Assembly (NCBI RefSeq): GCF_003254475.1 | Contig: NZ_QFYQ01000001.1 | Location: forward strand, 1,736,001-1,800,000 | Length of the DNA stretch: 64,000 bases | Direction of reading: 5' to 3' | Origin: Phenylobacterium soli | Lineage (GTDB): Bacteria > Pseudomonadota > Alphaproteobacteria > Caulobacterales > Caulobacteraceae | Part shown: positions 29,171 to 35,971 of the stretch, piece after piece | Layout of the letters: each line of letters opens with the position of its first letter | Numbering within the stretch: the first letter of the stretch is position 1 | Position numbers and translations under genes: made by a program | Notes under the pieces: generated by a model | What the model saw: only the letters and a program-made list of their open reading frames with translations | Databases searched by the model: none | What the model was told of the DNA's origin: nothing

Positions 29171-29959
29171 TCAGTGCGTCGCGGCGCTCGTGAAGGTCAG
29201 CAGCGGCAGGATGGGCCGCAGGTTGCCGCCGACGAAGAGCTGCGGCTCTGACGGCGGACCGGCGCCCGTCTCGGCTTCCTTCGCCGCAACGCAGGCCTGC
29301 ACGGCGCGCCCGAGCCCGGTGAAATCGCGGGCCCCCTTCATCGACTGCAGGAAGCAGTCGTCGAAGTAGGGGTACTTGTCGGCCTCGCCGCAGCCGAAGG
29401 ACGAGCGATCAGGGCGCGCGGCGGTGAGCACCATGCGGTTGGCGCGCGCAAGGGTGGGCACGAAAACGCCGGAGAAGCAGGCGGAGATCACCACCACGGT
29501 CGGCCGCTTGCCGCAGGTCCGGTCCAGCATGGTGTCGAGCACGCCGGGCGCGAGGACGTGGTCGTCGACGATCGCGCCGGCCGGCGAGCCGTGGGAGCTC
29601 AGGTAGAACATGCAACCCGCGGACGTCTTTGAAGTCAGGTCGCCGAGATCCTCGTAGATCCCGTTGAGGTCGGACTTGGCTGGGCGGGTGTCGTGGTAGC
29701 GCTCCGGGCGCACGGAGTATTGGCGCAGGTTGGCCGGCTGGAAGCCGGCCTGCTCGAGGGCGCGGGCGACATCGCGGCGGGCGTTGTCGAAGGCCTCCGA
29801 GGGACCGCCGGAGTGGGCGTGCCAGTCGCCGGCGACGACGACCGCGGCCCAATCCTTAAAGGCGCTGGGCTGGAAGGCGCCCGGCTGGCCGGGCGATGCA
29901 GCGGCGGCGGGCTGCGCAAGACCGAGGAGAAGACCCCAGACCAGCGCGACCCACCGCAT
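29171..29959 (-). CDS. Secreted caspase-like peptidase, C13 (legumain) family
   Basis: From the ATG at 29959 there are 262 residues with a signal peptide (cleavage after QPAAA, about 20). The cysteine-protease dyad is visible: His123 in FYLSSHGSP and Cys161 in VVISACFSG, each at the end of a hydrophobic strand, as in clan CD enzymes. SFGCGE and DDCFLQS add further cysteines. Bacterial C13 proteins are common in Alphaproteobacteria, but their substrates are unknown; legumains cleave after Asn or Asp. It begins 2 bp after the thioesterase stop and so probably shares an operon with sspB. Confidence 0.75.
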   Translation of the reverse strand: MRWVALVWGLLLGLAQPAAAASPGQPGAFQPSAFKDWAAVVVAGDWHAHSGGPSEAFDNARRDVARALEQAGFQPANLRQYSVRPERYHDTRPAKSDLNGIYEDLGDLTSKTSAGCMFYLSSHGSPAGAIVDDHVLAPGVLDTMLDRTCGKRPTVVVISACFSGVFVPTLARANRMVLTAARPDRSSFGCGEADKYPYFDDCFLQSMKGARDFTGLGRAVQACVAAKEAETGAGPPSEPQLFVGGNLRPILPLLTFTSAATH

Positions 29960-29960
29960 G

Positions 29961-30434
29961 TCACTTGCCCTTGTAGCTGGCGAATGGCGTGGGGATCGCC
30001 GTCCCGGTGCCCTTGGCGAGGAGCCGGCCCTCCGGATCATAGAGCTCGCCCTCGGTGAAGGCGACCCGGCTGCCCCAGCGGACCACCTTGCCGATCCCGC
30101 GGATCTTCCCCGGCTGGGCGGGGCGGAAGAAGGTGGTCTTCATCTCGGCGGTCGGCGCGACGTGGGTCATGCCCGAGGCGACCATGCAGGCGACGCTCAT
30201 GCATTCGTCGAGCATGGCGCAGAGATAGCCACCCTGGATCTGCTTCATCGGGTTGAGCAGCAGTTCGGCGCGGGCGTCGAACTCCACCTCGACCGACTTC
30301 TCGGCCTGGCTCACCGCGACCATGCGGAAGCCGAGGGTCTGGGAGCCGGTGGGCTGGTTCTTGCTGCGCAGGAACCGGGCAAGGATGGCCTCGTCGGTCA
30401 GGGCCTCAGGCTCGGGGCTCGCGACGTCGGTCAT
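29961..30434 (-). CDS. PaaI-type hotdog-fold thioesterase
   Basis: A 157-residue single hotdog domain: the long central helix contains MLDECMSVACMVASG, preceded by QGGYLCA, and the strand TAEMKTTFFRPAQPG follows. Such enzymes hydrolyse acyl- or aryl-CoA thioesters; the exact acyl group is not deducible. It overlaps the sspB stop by one base (TAATG-like) and precedes the C13 peptidase by 1-2 bp, so the three genes are tightly coupled. No functional tie to SspB is known to me. Confidence 0.8.
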   Translation of the reverse strand: MTDVASPEPEALTDEAILARFLRSKNQPTGSQTLGFRMVAVSQAEKSVEVEFDARAELLLNPMKQIQGGYLCAMLDECMSVACMVASGMTHVAPTAEMKTTFFRPAQPGKIRGIGKVVRWGSRVAFTEGELYDPEGRLLAKGTGTAIPTPFASYKGK

Positions 30435-30916
30435 TATTTCTTCCGGAACTGGTCGAGGGAAACGATCTTGGACCCGTCCTCGCCGGTGGGCGGCTCGGGC
30501 GAGGTCTCGGGCGTCTCGGCGGGCTTGGCCTCGGCCGGCGTGGCGGGCGGCGCCTCGAACTGCAGCAGGAATTGCACCGAGGGGTCGTAGAAGCGGGTCA
30601 CGGCCGAGTAGGGCACCGAGAGCCGCTTCGGCTGGCCGGAGAACTGCAGGGTCACCGAGAAGAAGGTCTCGCCCGGGGCGAGGTCCCAGTACTGGTGCTG
30701 CAGGACGATGGTCATCTCGTCCGGGTACTTGGCGAGCAGGTCGCTCGGGCCCGAGACGCCGGGCGCGTCGGTCTTGAAGGTGATGTAGAAGTGGTGCGCG
30801 CCGGGAAGGCCCTCGGACGCCGCGCGCTTGAGGGCGGACTTCACCACCCCGCGCAAGGCCTCCTGGGCCATGGCGTCATAGTGCATCAGGTCCTGAGCCG
30901 GCGGGTCCTGAGCCAC
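30434..30916 (-). CDS. sspB: ClpXP adaptor SspB (alphaproteobacterial type)
   Basis: Delivers ssrA-tagged proteins to the ClpXP protease. From a GTG at 30916, with GGGAG seven bases upstream, it has 160 residues: a helix, the tag-binding beta-sandwich (FYITFKTDAPGVSGP, then LLAKYPDEMTIVLQHQYWDL), an acidic Pro/Glu linker, and a C-terminal ClpX-binding tail (KIVSLDQFRKK). This arrangement matches Caulobacter SspB. The frame is open 22 codons further upstream but without a ribosome site. The gene is directly downstream of the tmRNA gene on the same strand. Confidence 0.93.
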   Translation of the reverse strand: MAQDPPAQDLMHYDAMAQEALRGVVKSALKRAASEGLPGAHHFYITFKTDAPGVSGPSDLLAKYPDEMTIVLQHQYWDLAPGETFFSVTLQFSGQPKRLSVPYSAVTRFYDPSVQFLLQFEAPPATPAEAKPAETPETSPEPPTGEDGSKIVSLDQFRKK

Positions 30917-31002
30917 TTGAATCTCCCAACGGAACGCTACCCTCAAAGGGTAACGCCTGAACGTACGCGCGCAAGGCGGCATTCGCGAGTGCGAAACGAA
31001 CA

Positions 31003-31025
31003 GGGGCGGCCCTGCGGACCGCCCC
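31003..31025 (-). terminator. Terminator downstream of the tmRNA gene
   Basis: GGGGCGG (31003-31009) and CCGCCCC (31019-31025) pair across a 9-base loop; on the minus strand the stem is followed by TGTTCGTTTCG. It separates the tmRNA gene from sspB, whose start is 87 bp further on. Confidence 0.65.
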
Positions 31026-31030
31026 CTAAA

Positions 31031-31117
31031 TCGGTGGAGGGGTTCTGTCGCCAGGCCCCCTCATGGGCTGCATCGCCCCTGCAATTCGGTGGAGGGGTTC
31101 TGTTGCCAGGCCCCCTC
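31031..31117 (-). repeat. Two direct copies of a hairpin-forming 32-bp element, period 55
   Basis: The 32 bases at 31031-31062 recur at 31086-31117 with one mismatch (position 31049 C versus 31104 T). Each copy contains a stem (GGAGGGG with CCCCTC or CCCCTCC) enclosing a 14-base loop that on the minus strand reads GCCTGGC(A/G)ACAGAA. Stem and loop are both kept. The copies lie between the tmRNA tag region and the terminator; the one nearer the tag may belong to the mature tmRNA. Confidence 0.85.
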
Positions 31118-31409
31118 CGAGCCCCGCCTTACGGTGCTAACCGCAAGGGCTTTAGGTTGAAGTCAGCGCGCGCTTACGCGGCGAGCCGAACTTCAGAAGC
31201 GAAGTTATCGTTCGCATCTATCAAAAGACCCGAAACGGTGGGTCAGGCCGGGAGAAAGCTACGCCTTTACACGTCTGTCGATCCTGATCGGCCCCGCACT
31301 TGCCCGGCGATACCCGGGGGAAGATTTGGTGGAGCCGCCGGGAATCGCACCCGGGTCCAGTCCGCTTATTACGCGCGCGTTTATCCCCATAGTCGGGCAA
31401 GCCCGACGC
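31086..31409 (-). ncRNA. ssrA: Transfer-messenger RNA, circularly permuted two-piece form
   Basis: tmRNA rescues stalled ribosomes and tags the nascent protein for proteolysis. In transcript order: an acceptor piece (about 31409 to 31327) with a hairpin (GTCGGG-CTTG-CCCGAC), a T-arm (CCGGGTGCGATTCCCGG) and CGGCTCC-A-CCA at its 3' end; a 31-base excised segment (31326-31296); then the coding piece starting GGGGCCG (31295-31289), followed by ATCAGGATCGACAG. GGGGCCG pairs with CGGCTCC in seven pairs including G3-U70, the alanine identity pair. The tag frame is 31215-31174, and a 9-bp hairpin follows it at about 31131-31152. This permuted order is the alphaproteobacterial form. The 3' limit of the coding piece is not certain and may exclude the repeat copy at 31086-31117. 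Confidence 0.93.
31174..31215 (-). other. tmRNA tag reading frame
   Basis: Thirteen codons from the resume codon GCG to TAA encode ANDNFASEVRLAA; with the alanine carried by tmRNA itself the full tag would be AANDNFASEVRLAA. The AANDNFA start matches the Caulobacter tag as I know it (AANDNFAEEFAVAA), and the LAA end is the ClpX-recognised signal. Confidence 0.92.
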
Positions 31410-31414
31410 CCATG

Positions 31415-31443
31415 AATATAGGGATCAACCGTTCCGAATTAAA
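31415..31443 (-). promoter_or_regulatory. Probable promoter of the tmRNA gene
   Basis: TATATT (minus strand, 31420-31415) is a good -10, with TTTAAT (31443-31438) as a -35 at a 17-base spacer. Transcription would start near 31408-31409, about 82 bases before the CCA end, the acceptor-piece length I would expect. The -35 and spacer lie inside the 3' end of the GT87 gene. Confidence 0.6.
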
Positions 31444-32552
31444 GACGCCTCGGGCTCGCGGCCGAGGAACGGCGGCAGGGGCAGGGCCTTGAGCAGCGGC
31501 AGGCTGAGCGTCGCGGCCAGCGAGAAGAAGGCCGGATGCAGCACGATCGCCTGCAGCACGGCGGCTGCGGCGTAGGCGGGCCAGCGCGGGTCGCGGGTGC
31601 GCGCCAGGTAGGCGGCGGTGGCCGGCGCGAAGAGGGCCAGTTCGTAGTTCATGGCGTAGGGCGAGATCAGGAAGGCCCCGCCGAAGAGGGCGATGATCTT
31701 GTCGGAAAGGTCGGCGCCGCGCCGGAACGTCAGCCACACCCACAGCGCCGCGCCCGGCGCGAGCAGCAGGGCCCAGGAGCCCTCCTGGCGCCAGTAGGTG
31801 AGCGCCGCATAGGGAGTGATCGCGTTGGCCACCAAAAGGCGGGCATGGGAGACGAGGTATTCGAAGCGCGACAGGGCGCCCAGCCACTCGAACCAGGGCT
31901 GCAGGCCGAAGACGGCGGCGGAGACGGCGCACAGCACGAGGCCGGTGACGCCGGTGGCGACGATCGTCGTCCAGCGACGCTCGGCGATCAGCGCCAGGGG
32001 AAGAAGCATCAGGAGCTGCGGCTTCATCGCCGCGGCGCAGCCGAAGAGGACGCCGGCGATGATCGGGCTGGAGGTCAGCGCCAGGCCCGCCATGACCAGG
32101 CCGCCCAGCAGGAAGGTCGCCTGGCCGCAGAAGGCGGCGAAGGCCACCCAGGGAATCAGCGGGAACCACTTGGGCGCCCCAGCCTTGACGCCGGCCCAGA
32201 CGAAGAAGGCGCCGGTGGCCAGCGTCCAGACGATATAGCTGAGGTTCCACGGCGCCAGGGCGAAGGGCGTCAGGAGCAGGAGCGCCGAGGGCGGATAGGC
32301 GTAGGGGCGAAGCTTGCCGGGCCCGAGCGGCCAGCCCTGCAGCTCCGACACATAGTGGAAGTCGTAGAGCTTGCCGATGTCGGTGAGCGCCGCCTTACCG
32401 CCCGCCCACAAGCCGGCGAAGTCGACGCCCGCCGGCTGAAGCTTGAGCAGGTTCAAGGTGCCGAGGCTGAGCGCGAGGAAGCCGAGCAGCACGGCCAGCA
32501 GGACCGGCGTGGTCAGGCGCTCGCGCAGCGTCGGGGCGGACGTCAAGGACAT
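31425..32552 (-). CDS. Polyprenol-phosphate-dependent glycosyltransferase, GT87 family (DUF2029)
   Basis: A 375-residue integral membrane protein with about ten hydrophobic segments. The first periplasmic loop holds GVDFAGLWAGGKA and KLYDF, typical of GT87 (mannosyltransferase PimE-like), with KLRPYAYPP following; the mid-protein segment AAAMKPQLLMLLPLAL is also characteristic. It likely transfers a hexose from a lipid-linked donor on the periplasmic side; the acceptor is unknown. The start is the ATG at 32552; the frame is open far upstream, but that part is Arg/His-rich and implausible. Its 3' end contains the tmRNA promoter. Confidence 0.82.
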   Translation of the reverse strand: MSLTSAPTLRERLTTPVLLAVLLGFLALSLGTLNLLKLQPAGVDFAGLWAGGKAALTDIGKLYDFHYVSELQGWPLGPGKLRPYAYPPSALLLLTPFALAPWNLSYIVWTLATGAFFVWAGVKAGAPKWFPLIPWVAFAAFCGQATFLLGGLVMAGLALTSSPIIAGVLFGCAAAMKPQLLMLLPLALIAERRWTTIVATGVTGLVLCAVSAAVFGLQPWFEWLGALSRFEYLVSHARLLVANAITPYAALTYWRQEGSWALLLAPGAALWVWLTFRRGADLSDKIIALFGGAFLISPYAMNYELALFAPATAAYLARTRDPRWPAYAAAAVLQAIVLHPAFFSLAATLSLPLLKALPLPPFLGREPEASLIRNG

Positions 32553-32601
32553 GGGGCGGCTGTAAAACCCATACCGGCCCCCCCTTGCAAGCGCCTTGGC
32601 G

Positions 32602-32664
32602 CCGCTCGCGAAGCGCGGATCGACGCGCCCTTTCCGTGAGCAGCCACCTATTCTTCGCGAGCGG
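32602..32664. repeat. Perfect 12-bp inverted repeat in a divergent intergenic region
   Basis: CCGCTCGCGAAG (32602-32613) and CTTCGCGAGCGG (32653-32664) are exact inverse complements separated by 39 bp. They lie in the 174-bp gap between the divergent GT87 and septation-protein genes. Each arm has an internal TCGCGA palindrome. Confidence 0.75.
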
Positions 32665-32726
32665 ATTCTGAGCGCGGCCGGCGTCTCGCTAGCCTTGCGG
32701 GCGATCCTCAACGCCGGAGACTTCCG

Positions 32727-33317
32727 ATGTCCAACCTCGTCCGCGCCCTGCGCCCGCTGGCCTGGGACTTCCTGTCCACCCTCGTGTTCGCCACCCTCGT
32801 CGCCCTGCACGTGGACGCCCGCGCGGCCACCGCCCTGGCGATCGGCACGGGCCTCGTCCAGCTGGCGGCGGTGCGACTGAGGGGCGGGCGGATCGAGTTG
32901 CTGCAGTGGGCCGGCCTTGGCCTCACCCTGGTGTTCGGCGGGCTGAGCCTGGCGACTCACGACCCGCGGTTCATCATGGCCAAGCCGAGCCTCATCTACC
33001 TCGCCATCGCCGCCGTGATGCTGAAGCGCGGCTGGATGCTCCGCTACATCCCCGCCATCGCCCAGGGCCACGCCGAGGACCTCGCCGTCGGGTGGGGTTA
33101 TGCCTGGTCGGCGCTGATGGGGGCGACCGCGGCGGCCAACCTGATCGTGGCGGTGTGGTTCGCGCCGCAATGGCCGGCGTTCATGGCCATCGCGCCGGCG
33201 GCCTCGAAGCTGGCGCTGTTCCTCGTGCAGTACGTCAGCATGCGCATCGTGATCCGCGGGCGGATCAACGCGGCCCAGGCGGCGGGACTGCAGGCTGCGG
33301 AACTGCAGGCGGCGTAG
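32727..33317 (+). CDS. Inner-membrane septation protein A-like (YciB/IspZ family)
   Basis: A 196-residue membrane protein with five or six hydrophobic segments. The conserved KPSLIYLAIAAVMLKRGWML region matches YciB's central motif (K-P-T-x-x-Y), and the C-terminal segment PAASKLALFLVQYV fits as well. YciB family members affect cell-envelope synthesis and septation in enterobacteria; the role here is unproven. The C-terminus ends with a short repeat (AAGLQAAELQAA). Its last 53 bp overlap the convergent gene on the other strand. Confidence 0.75.
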   Translation: MSNLVRALRPLAWDFLSTLVFATLVALHVDARAATALAIGTGLVQLAAVRLRGGRIELLQWAGLGLTLVFGGLSLATHDPRFIMAKPSLIYLAIAAVMLKRGWMLRYIPAIAQGHAEDLAVGWGYAWSALMGATAAANLIVAVWFAPQWPAFMAIAPAASKLALFLVQYVSMRIVIRGRINAAQAAGLQAAELQAA

Positions 33318-34227
33318 CGGCTTCCGCCTGCGGCGCGGGCTCGGCGCCGATCGGGGCGGCGGCCGGCTGGGCGCGGCCGTTCGGGTCGGGACGCAGGGCG
33401 CCGCCGCGCGCGAGCAGCGCCTGGTAGGCCTGCCGCGCCTTGGCGAAGTTGACGCCGGCGGGGAACAGCACGTCAAACCGCCCGTCCTGGCCGAGGGCGG
33501 CGCGCAGGGTGGGCTCGAGCGCATCGGCCACCTGGCCGTACTCGGCCTCGTCGCAGGCGCGGTGCAGCGAGCGCGAGCGGCCCGGGACCACGAGGGTCAC
33601 GTCGTAGGAGACGCCGTCGATGCAGACGCCCTCGGACGCGCCGCCGCCCTCGTCGACGCTGACCAGCCGCGGCGCCTGCCACATGGGATGGCTGCGCAGG
33701 GCCAGGAAGGCCTGGGCCGAGCCGGCCGGCAGCTCGGCGTCGAAGCCGATCCGGCGGGTGATCTGGGCCTCACAGCAGGCAAGGCCCGCGCGGCCCTGGA
33801 CGAAGGCCTGGCCGTCGCGGCGGACGATGACGCGGGACACCGCCTGCCGCACGCTGTTGGCCGGCCGCACCCACACCTCGAGGATCATCTCGCCCTGATG
33901 CAGCACCTGCCACTGCAGCGGCATCAGGCCCCAGAGGCGGTAGGTGGAGGCGTCGACGCCGTTGTCGATCGCCGCCAGCCGCTGGCCGCGCGGGATGCGC
34001 CGGCCGGCGAGCGGATCGGCGGCCTCGGCGGGCTTGGGCCGCTTGTCCTCCCACCAGCTCTTCGGGTCCGGGGGCGGATAGGGCCAGATGTCGGCTTCGG
34101 CGGGCGGCAGATCGGCCGGCGGGGCGGCGACGGGGACCTGGCCCGCCGGCGCACGGCGGAGCAGCTGCGCGTGGCTGGCCCCTGCGCAGGCGGCGATCAT
34201 CAGGCTGGTGAGAAGGATCCGGCGCAC
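33265..34227 (-). CDS. Hypothetical secreted protein
   Basis: A 320-residue protein I do not recognise. The signal peptide ends near GASHAQ (about residue 21); a Pro-rich stretch follows (22-60) with PYPPPDPKSWWED, then a globular part of about 200 residues (GQRLAAIDNGVDASTYRLWG onward) with five cysteines (ACCEA, VCID, RACDE), and a Pro/Ala-rich tail. The tail's coding region overlaps the end of the convergent septation-type gene by 53 bp, so that part may be under little constraint. No operon partner. Confidence 0.65.
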   Translation of the reverse strand: MRRILLTSLMIAACAGASHAQLLRRAPAGQVPVAAPPADLPPAEADIWPYPPPDPKSWWEDKRPKPAEAADPLAGRRIPRGQRLAAIDNGVDASTYRLWGLMPLQWQVLHQGEMILEVWVRPANSVRQAVSRVIVRRDGQAFVQGRAGLACCEAQITRRIGFDAELPAGSAQAFLALRSHPMWQAPRLVSVDEGGGASEGVCIDGVSYDVTLVVPGRSRSLHRACDEAEYGQVADALEPTLRAALGQDGRFDVLFPAGVNFAKARQAYQALLARGGALRPDPNGRAQPAAAPIGAEPAPQAEAATPPAVPQPAVPPPGPR

Positions 34228-34261
34228 GCCTATTCAGCGCGCGAGCCGGAGCGCGGTTTCG

Positions 34262-34810
34262 CTAGAGCGCCTCGACGCCGCGCTGGATCGAGAGGACGCC
34301 GGTGCGGGAGACCTCGACGAGGCCGAGGGGGCGCATCAGCTCGATGAAGCTGTCGATCTTGGACGGCGCGCCGGTGAGCTCGAAAACGAAGCTCTCGTGG
34401 GTGGTGTCGATGACCTTGGCGCGGAAGATGTCGGAGACGCGCAGGGCCTCGACCCGCTCGGCGCCCGTGCCGCGCACCTTCACCAGGGCGAGCTCGCGTT
34501 CCAGGCCGTTGGGGTCGCGGCTCACGTTCTGGACGTGGCGCATTGAGACCATCTTCTGGAGCTGGGCCTCGATCTGGGTGAGCACCTGGGGCGTGCCGCG
34601 GGTGACGATGGTGATGCGGCTGGTGTGCGCGTTGCGGTCGGTCTCGGCGACCGTCAGGCTCTCGATGTTGTAGCCGCGCGCCGCGAACAGGCCGACGACC
34701 CGGTGCAGCACGCCCGGCTCGTTGTCCACCAGGCAGGCGAAGGTGGCGAGGCTCTCGGCTTCCTCGGTGTGGGCGAGGTCGTAGACGGAGGCGGGCTGGG
34801 CGTCGGTCAT
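34262..34810 (-). CDS. ilvH: Acetolactate synthase small (regulatory) subunit
   Basis: Regulates acetolactate synthase by valine binding in branched-chain amino acid synthesis. Of 182 residues, the N-terminal ACT domain begins LACLVDNEPGVLHRVVGLF-like sequence (TFACLVDNEPGVLHRVVGL in part) with GYNIESLTVAETD, and the C-terminal domain has RDPNGLERELALVKV and ELTGAPSKIDSFIELM. Length and motifs are typical. The catalytic subunit gene ilvB lies about 3.8 kb away on the same strand rather than adjacent as is usual, with unrelated genes between. Confidence 0.95.
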   Translation of the reverse strand: MTDAQPASVYDLAHTEEAESLATFACLVDNEPGVLHRVVGLFAARGYNIESLTVAETDRNAHTSRITIVTRGTPQVLTQIEAQLQKMVSMRHVQNVSRDPNGLERELALVKVRGTGAERVEALRVSDIFRAKVIDTTHESFVFELTGAPSKIDSFIELMRPLGLVEVSRTGVLSIQRGVEAL

Positions 34811-34930
34811 GGCGTGGACCCTTAGCGCGCCGGCCGGGGAGTGTCATCCGGCCGTTGCGGCAGATGGGTGGCCGGACTCGTGAGAATTGCGCCGCTTGCG
34901 CGGCCAACGACATCGGCCAACATCGCTCCC

Positions 34931-35251
34931 GTGTCCCTTCGCCTGCCGAGCCTGACCAAGCGCCTCCGGATCCAGACCGGCGAGGCCGTGCTCCAGTACG
35001 AGCTGATGGAGGAGCAGGCTCATGCGCTCGGCCGCTCCGGCAAGAAGGTGGAGGCCGCGCTGGCGGCTCTGAAGGCGCACGACGACGCGGGCGGCCGAGC
35101 CGAGGCGCGCGGCCCGCTGCTCAAGGCGGCGGCCGATGCAGTGTGGGGCTTCCTGGTCCAGCGCGAAGCCATGGGTCTGCGCGACCGGGCGGCGGTGGTC
35201 GCCCAGTACGGCATCCCGAAGGAAGTGCTGAACCGGATGGGCGCGCGTTAG
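34931..35251 (+). CDS. Small conserved protein, DUF6665-like
   Basis: From a GTG at 34931 it has 106 residues, mostly helical, with ALGRSGKKVEAALAALKAHDD, a segment AADAVWGFLVQREAMGLRD and an ending YGIPKEVLNRMGAR. This pattern resembles a small uncharacterised family common in Alphaproteobacteria that I believe is DUF6665. The frame is open upstream to 34841, but the upstream codons look non-coding. A strong hairpin starts at the stop codon. Function unknown. Confidence 0.65.
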   Translation: MSLRLPSLTKRLRIQTGEAVLQYELMEEQAHALGRSGKKVEAALAALKAHDDAGGRAEARGPLLKAAADAVWGFLVQREAMGLRDRAAVVAQYGIPKEVLNRMGAR

Positions 35252-35289
35252 GCGCCGGTCTGCCCGCTTAACCGGCGCCCAGCGCTTTT
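35251..35289 (+). terminator. Probable terminator after the DUF6665-like gene
   Basis: GGCGCCGGT (35251-35259) and ACCGGCGCC (35271-35279) form a perfect 9-bp stem with an 11-base loop; TTTT follows seven bases later at 35286. The first base of the stem is the last base of the stop codon. The gap to the T run makes it less than ideal. Confidence 0.6.
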
Positions 35290-35398
35290 CTCAATTGCCA
35301 CGCTTGTTGCTGGCACCGTTCGCCCCCACAAGCCTGGGGATGTATCGTCACAGATCCCTCGCCCCGGTCTTGTCCCGCCGTCCCCGCGTTGGGTCCTG

Positions 35399-35971
35399 AT
35401 GATCAGTGACGCTCACCGCCTCCTCCGCGAGGCGACGCAGGCTGCGCATGCGCAACTTGAGGAGCGGATCGACATCCATCGGCGCATCGCAGACCTCTCC
35501 GGCCGCCGCCGCCTGGCGCGGGGCTACTGGCGGCTGCATGCCGAGGTCGAAGCCGCCGCTGCGCCCTGGCTGGAGGCGCTGGCCGGTCTCGACTTCGCCG
35601 CTCGCCGGCGCAGCGCCCTGATCGCTCGCGAGCTCGCGGCGCTGGGGGGCGAGCCGCCGGCAGAGGCGGAGATGGCGTCGCCGACCGCCTCAAGCCGGGC
35701 CGAGGCGCTGGGCCTGCTCTACGTGCTGGAAGGCTCGACGCTTGGCGGGCGCATGATCCGCCGGCAGGTGGCCGCCGGCGGCGGCGACTTCACCGGCCTG
35801 GGCTTCCTCGATCCCTATGGCGATGCGGCGGGCGACCGCTGGCGCGCCTTCCTTTCCGTGCTGGCCGTGGAGGCGGGCGAAGGGCCGGCCATCGCGGCCG
35901 CCGTGTGCGGCGCTCTGACGGGCTTCCGTCACGCCGAGGCCCGTCTCTGTGAAGAGCCTTCCCATGTCTGA
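35399..35971 (+). CDS. bphO: Biliverdin-producing heme oxygenase
   Basis: Opens heme to biliverdin IX-alpha, the chromophore of the phytochrome encoded next. The 190-residue protein has the proximal heme ligand His17 (TQAAHAQLEE) and the distal-helix glycines in LEGSTLGGRMI. Its length is normal for bacterial BphO. It overlaps the phytochrome gene by 8 bp, so translation is likely coupled. No promoter is obvious in the 147 bp upstream, which also hold a probable terminator of the preceding gene. Confidence 0.9.
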   Translation: MISDAHRLLREATQAAHAQLEERIDIHRRIADLSGRRRLARGYWRLHAEVEAAAAPWLEALAGLDFAARRRSALIARELAALGGEPPAEAEMASPTASSRAEALGLLYVLEGSTLGGRMIRRQVAAGGGDFTGLGFLDPYGDAAGDRWRAFLSVLAVEAGEGPAIAAAVCGALTGFRHAEARLCEEPSHV

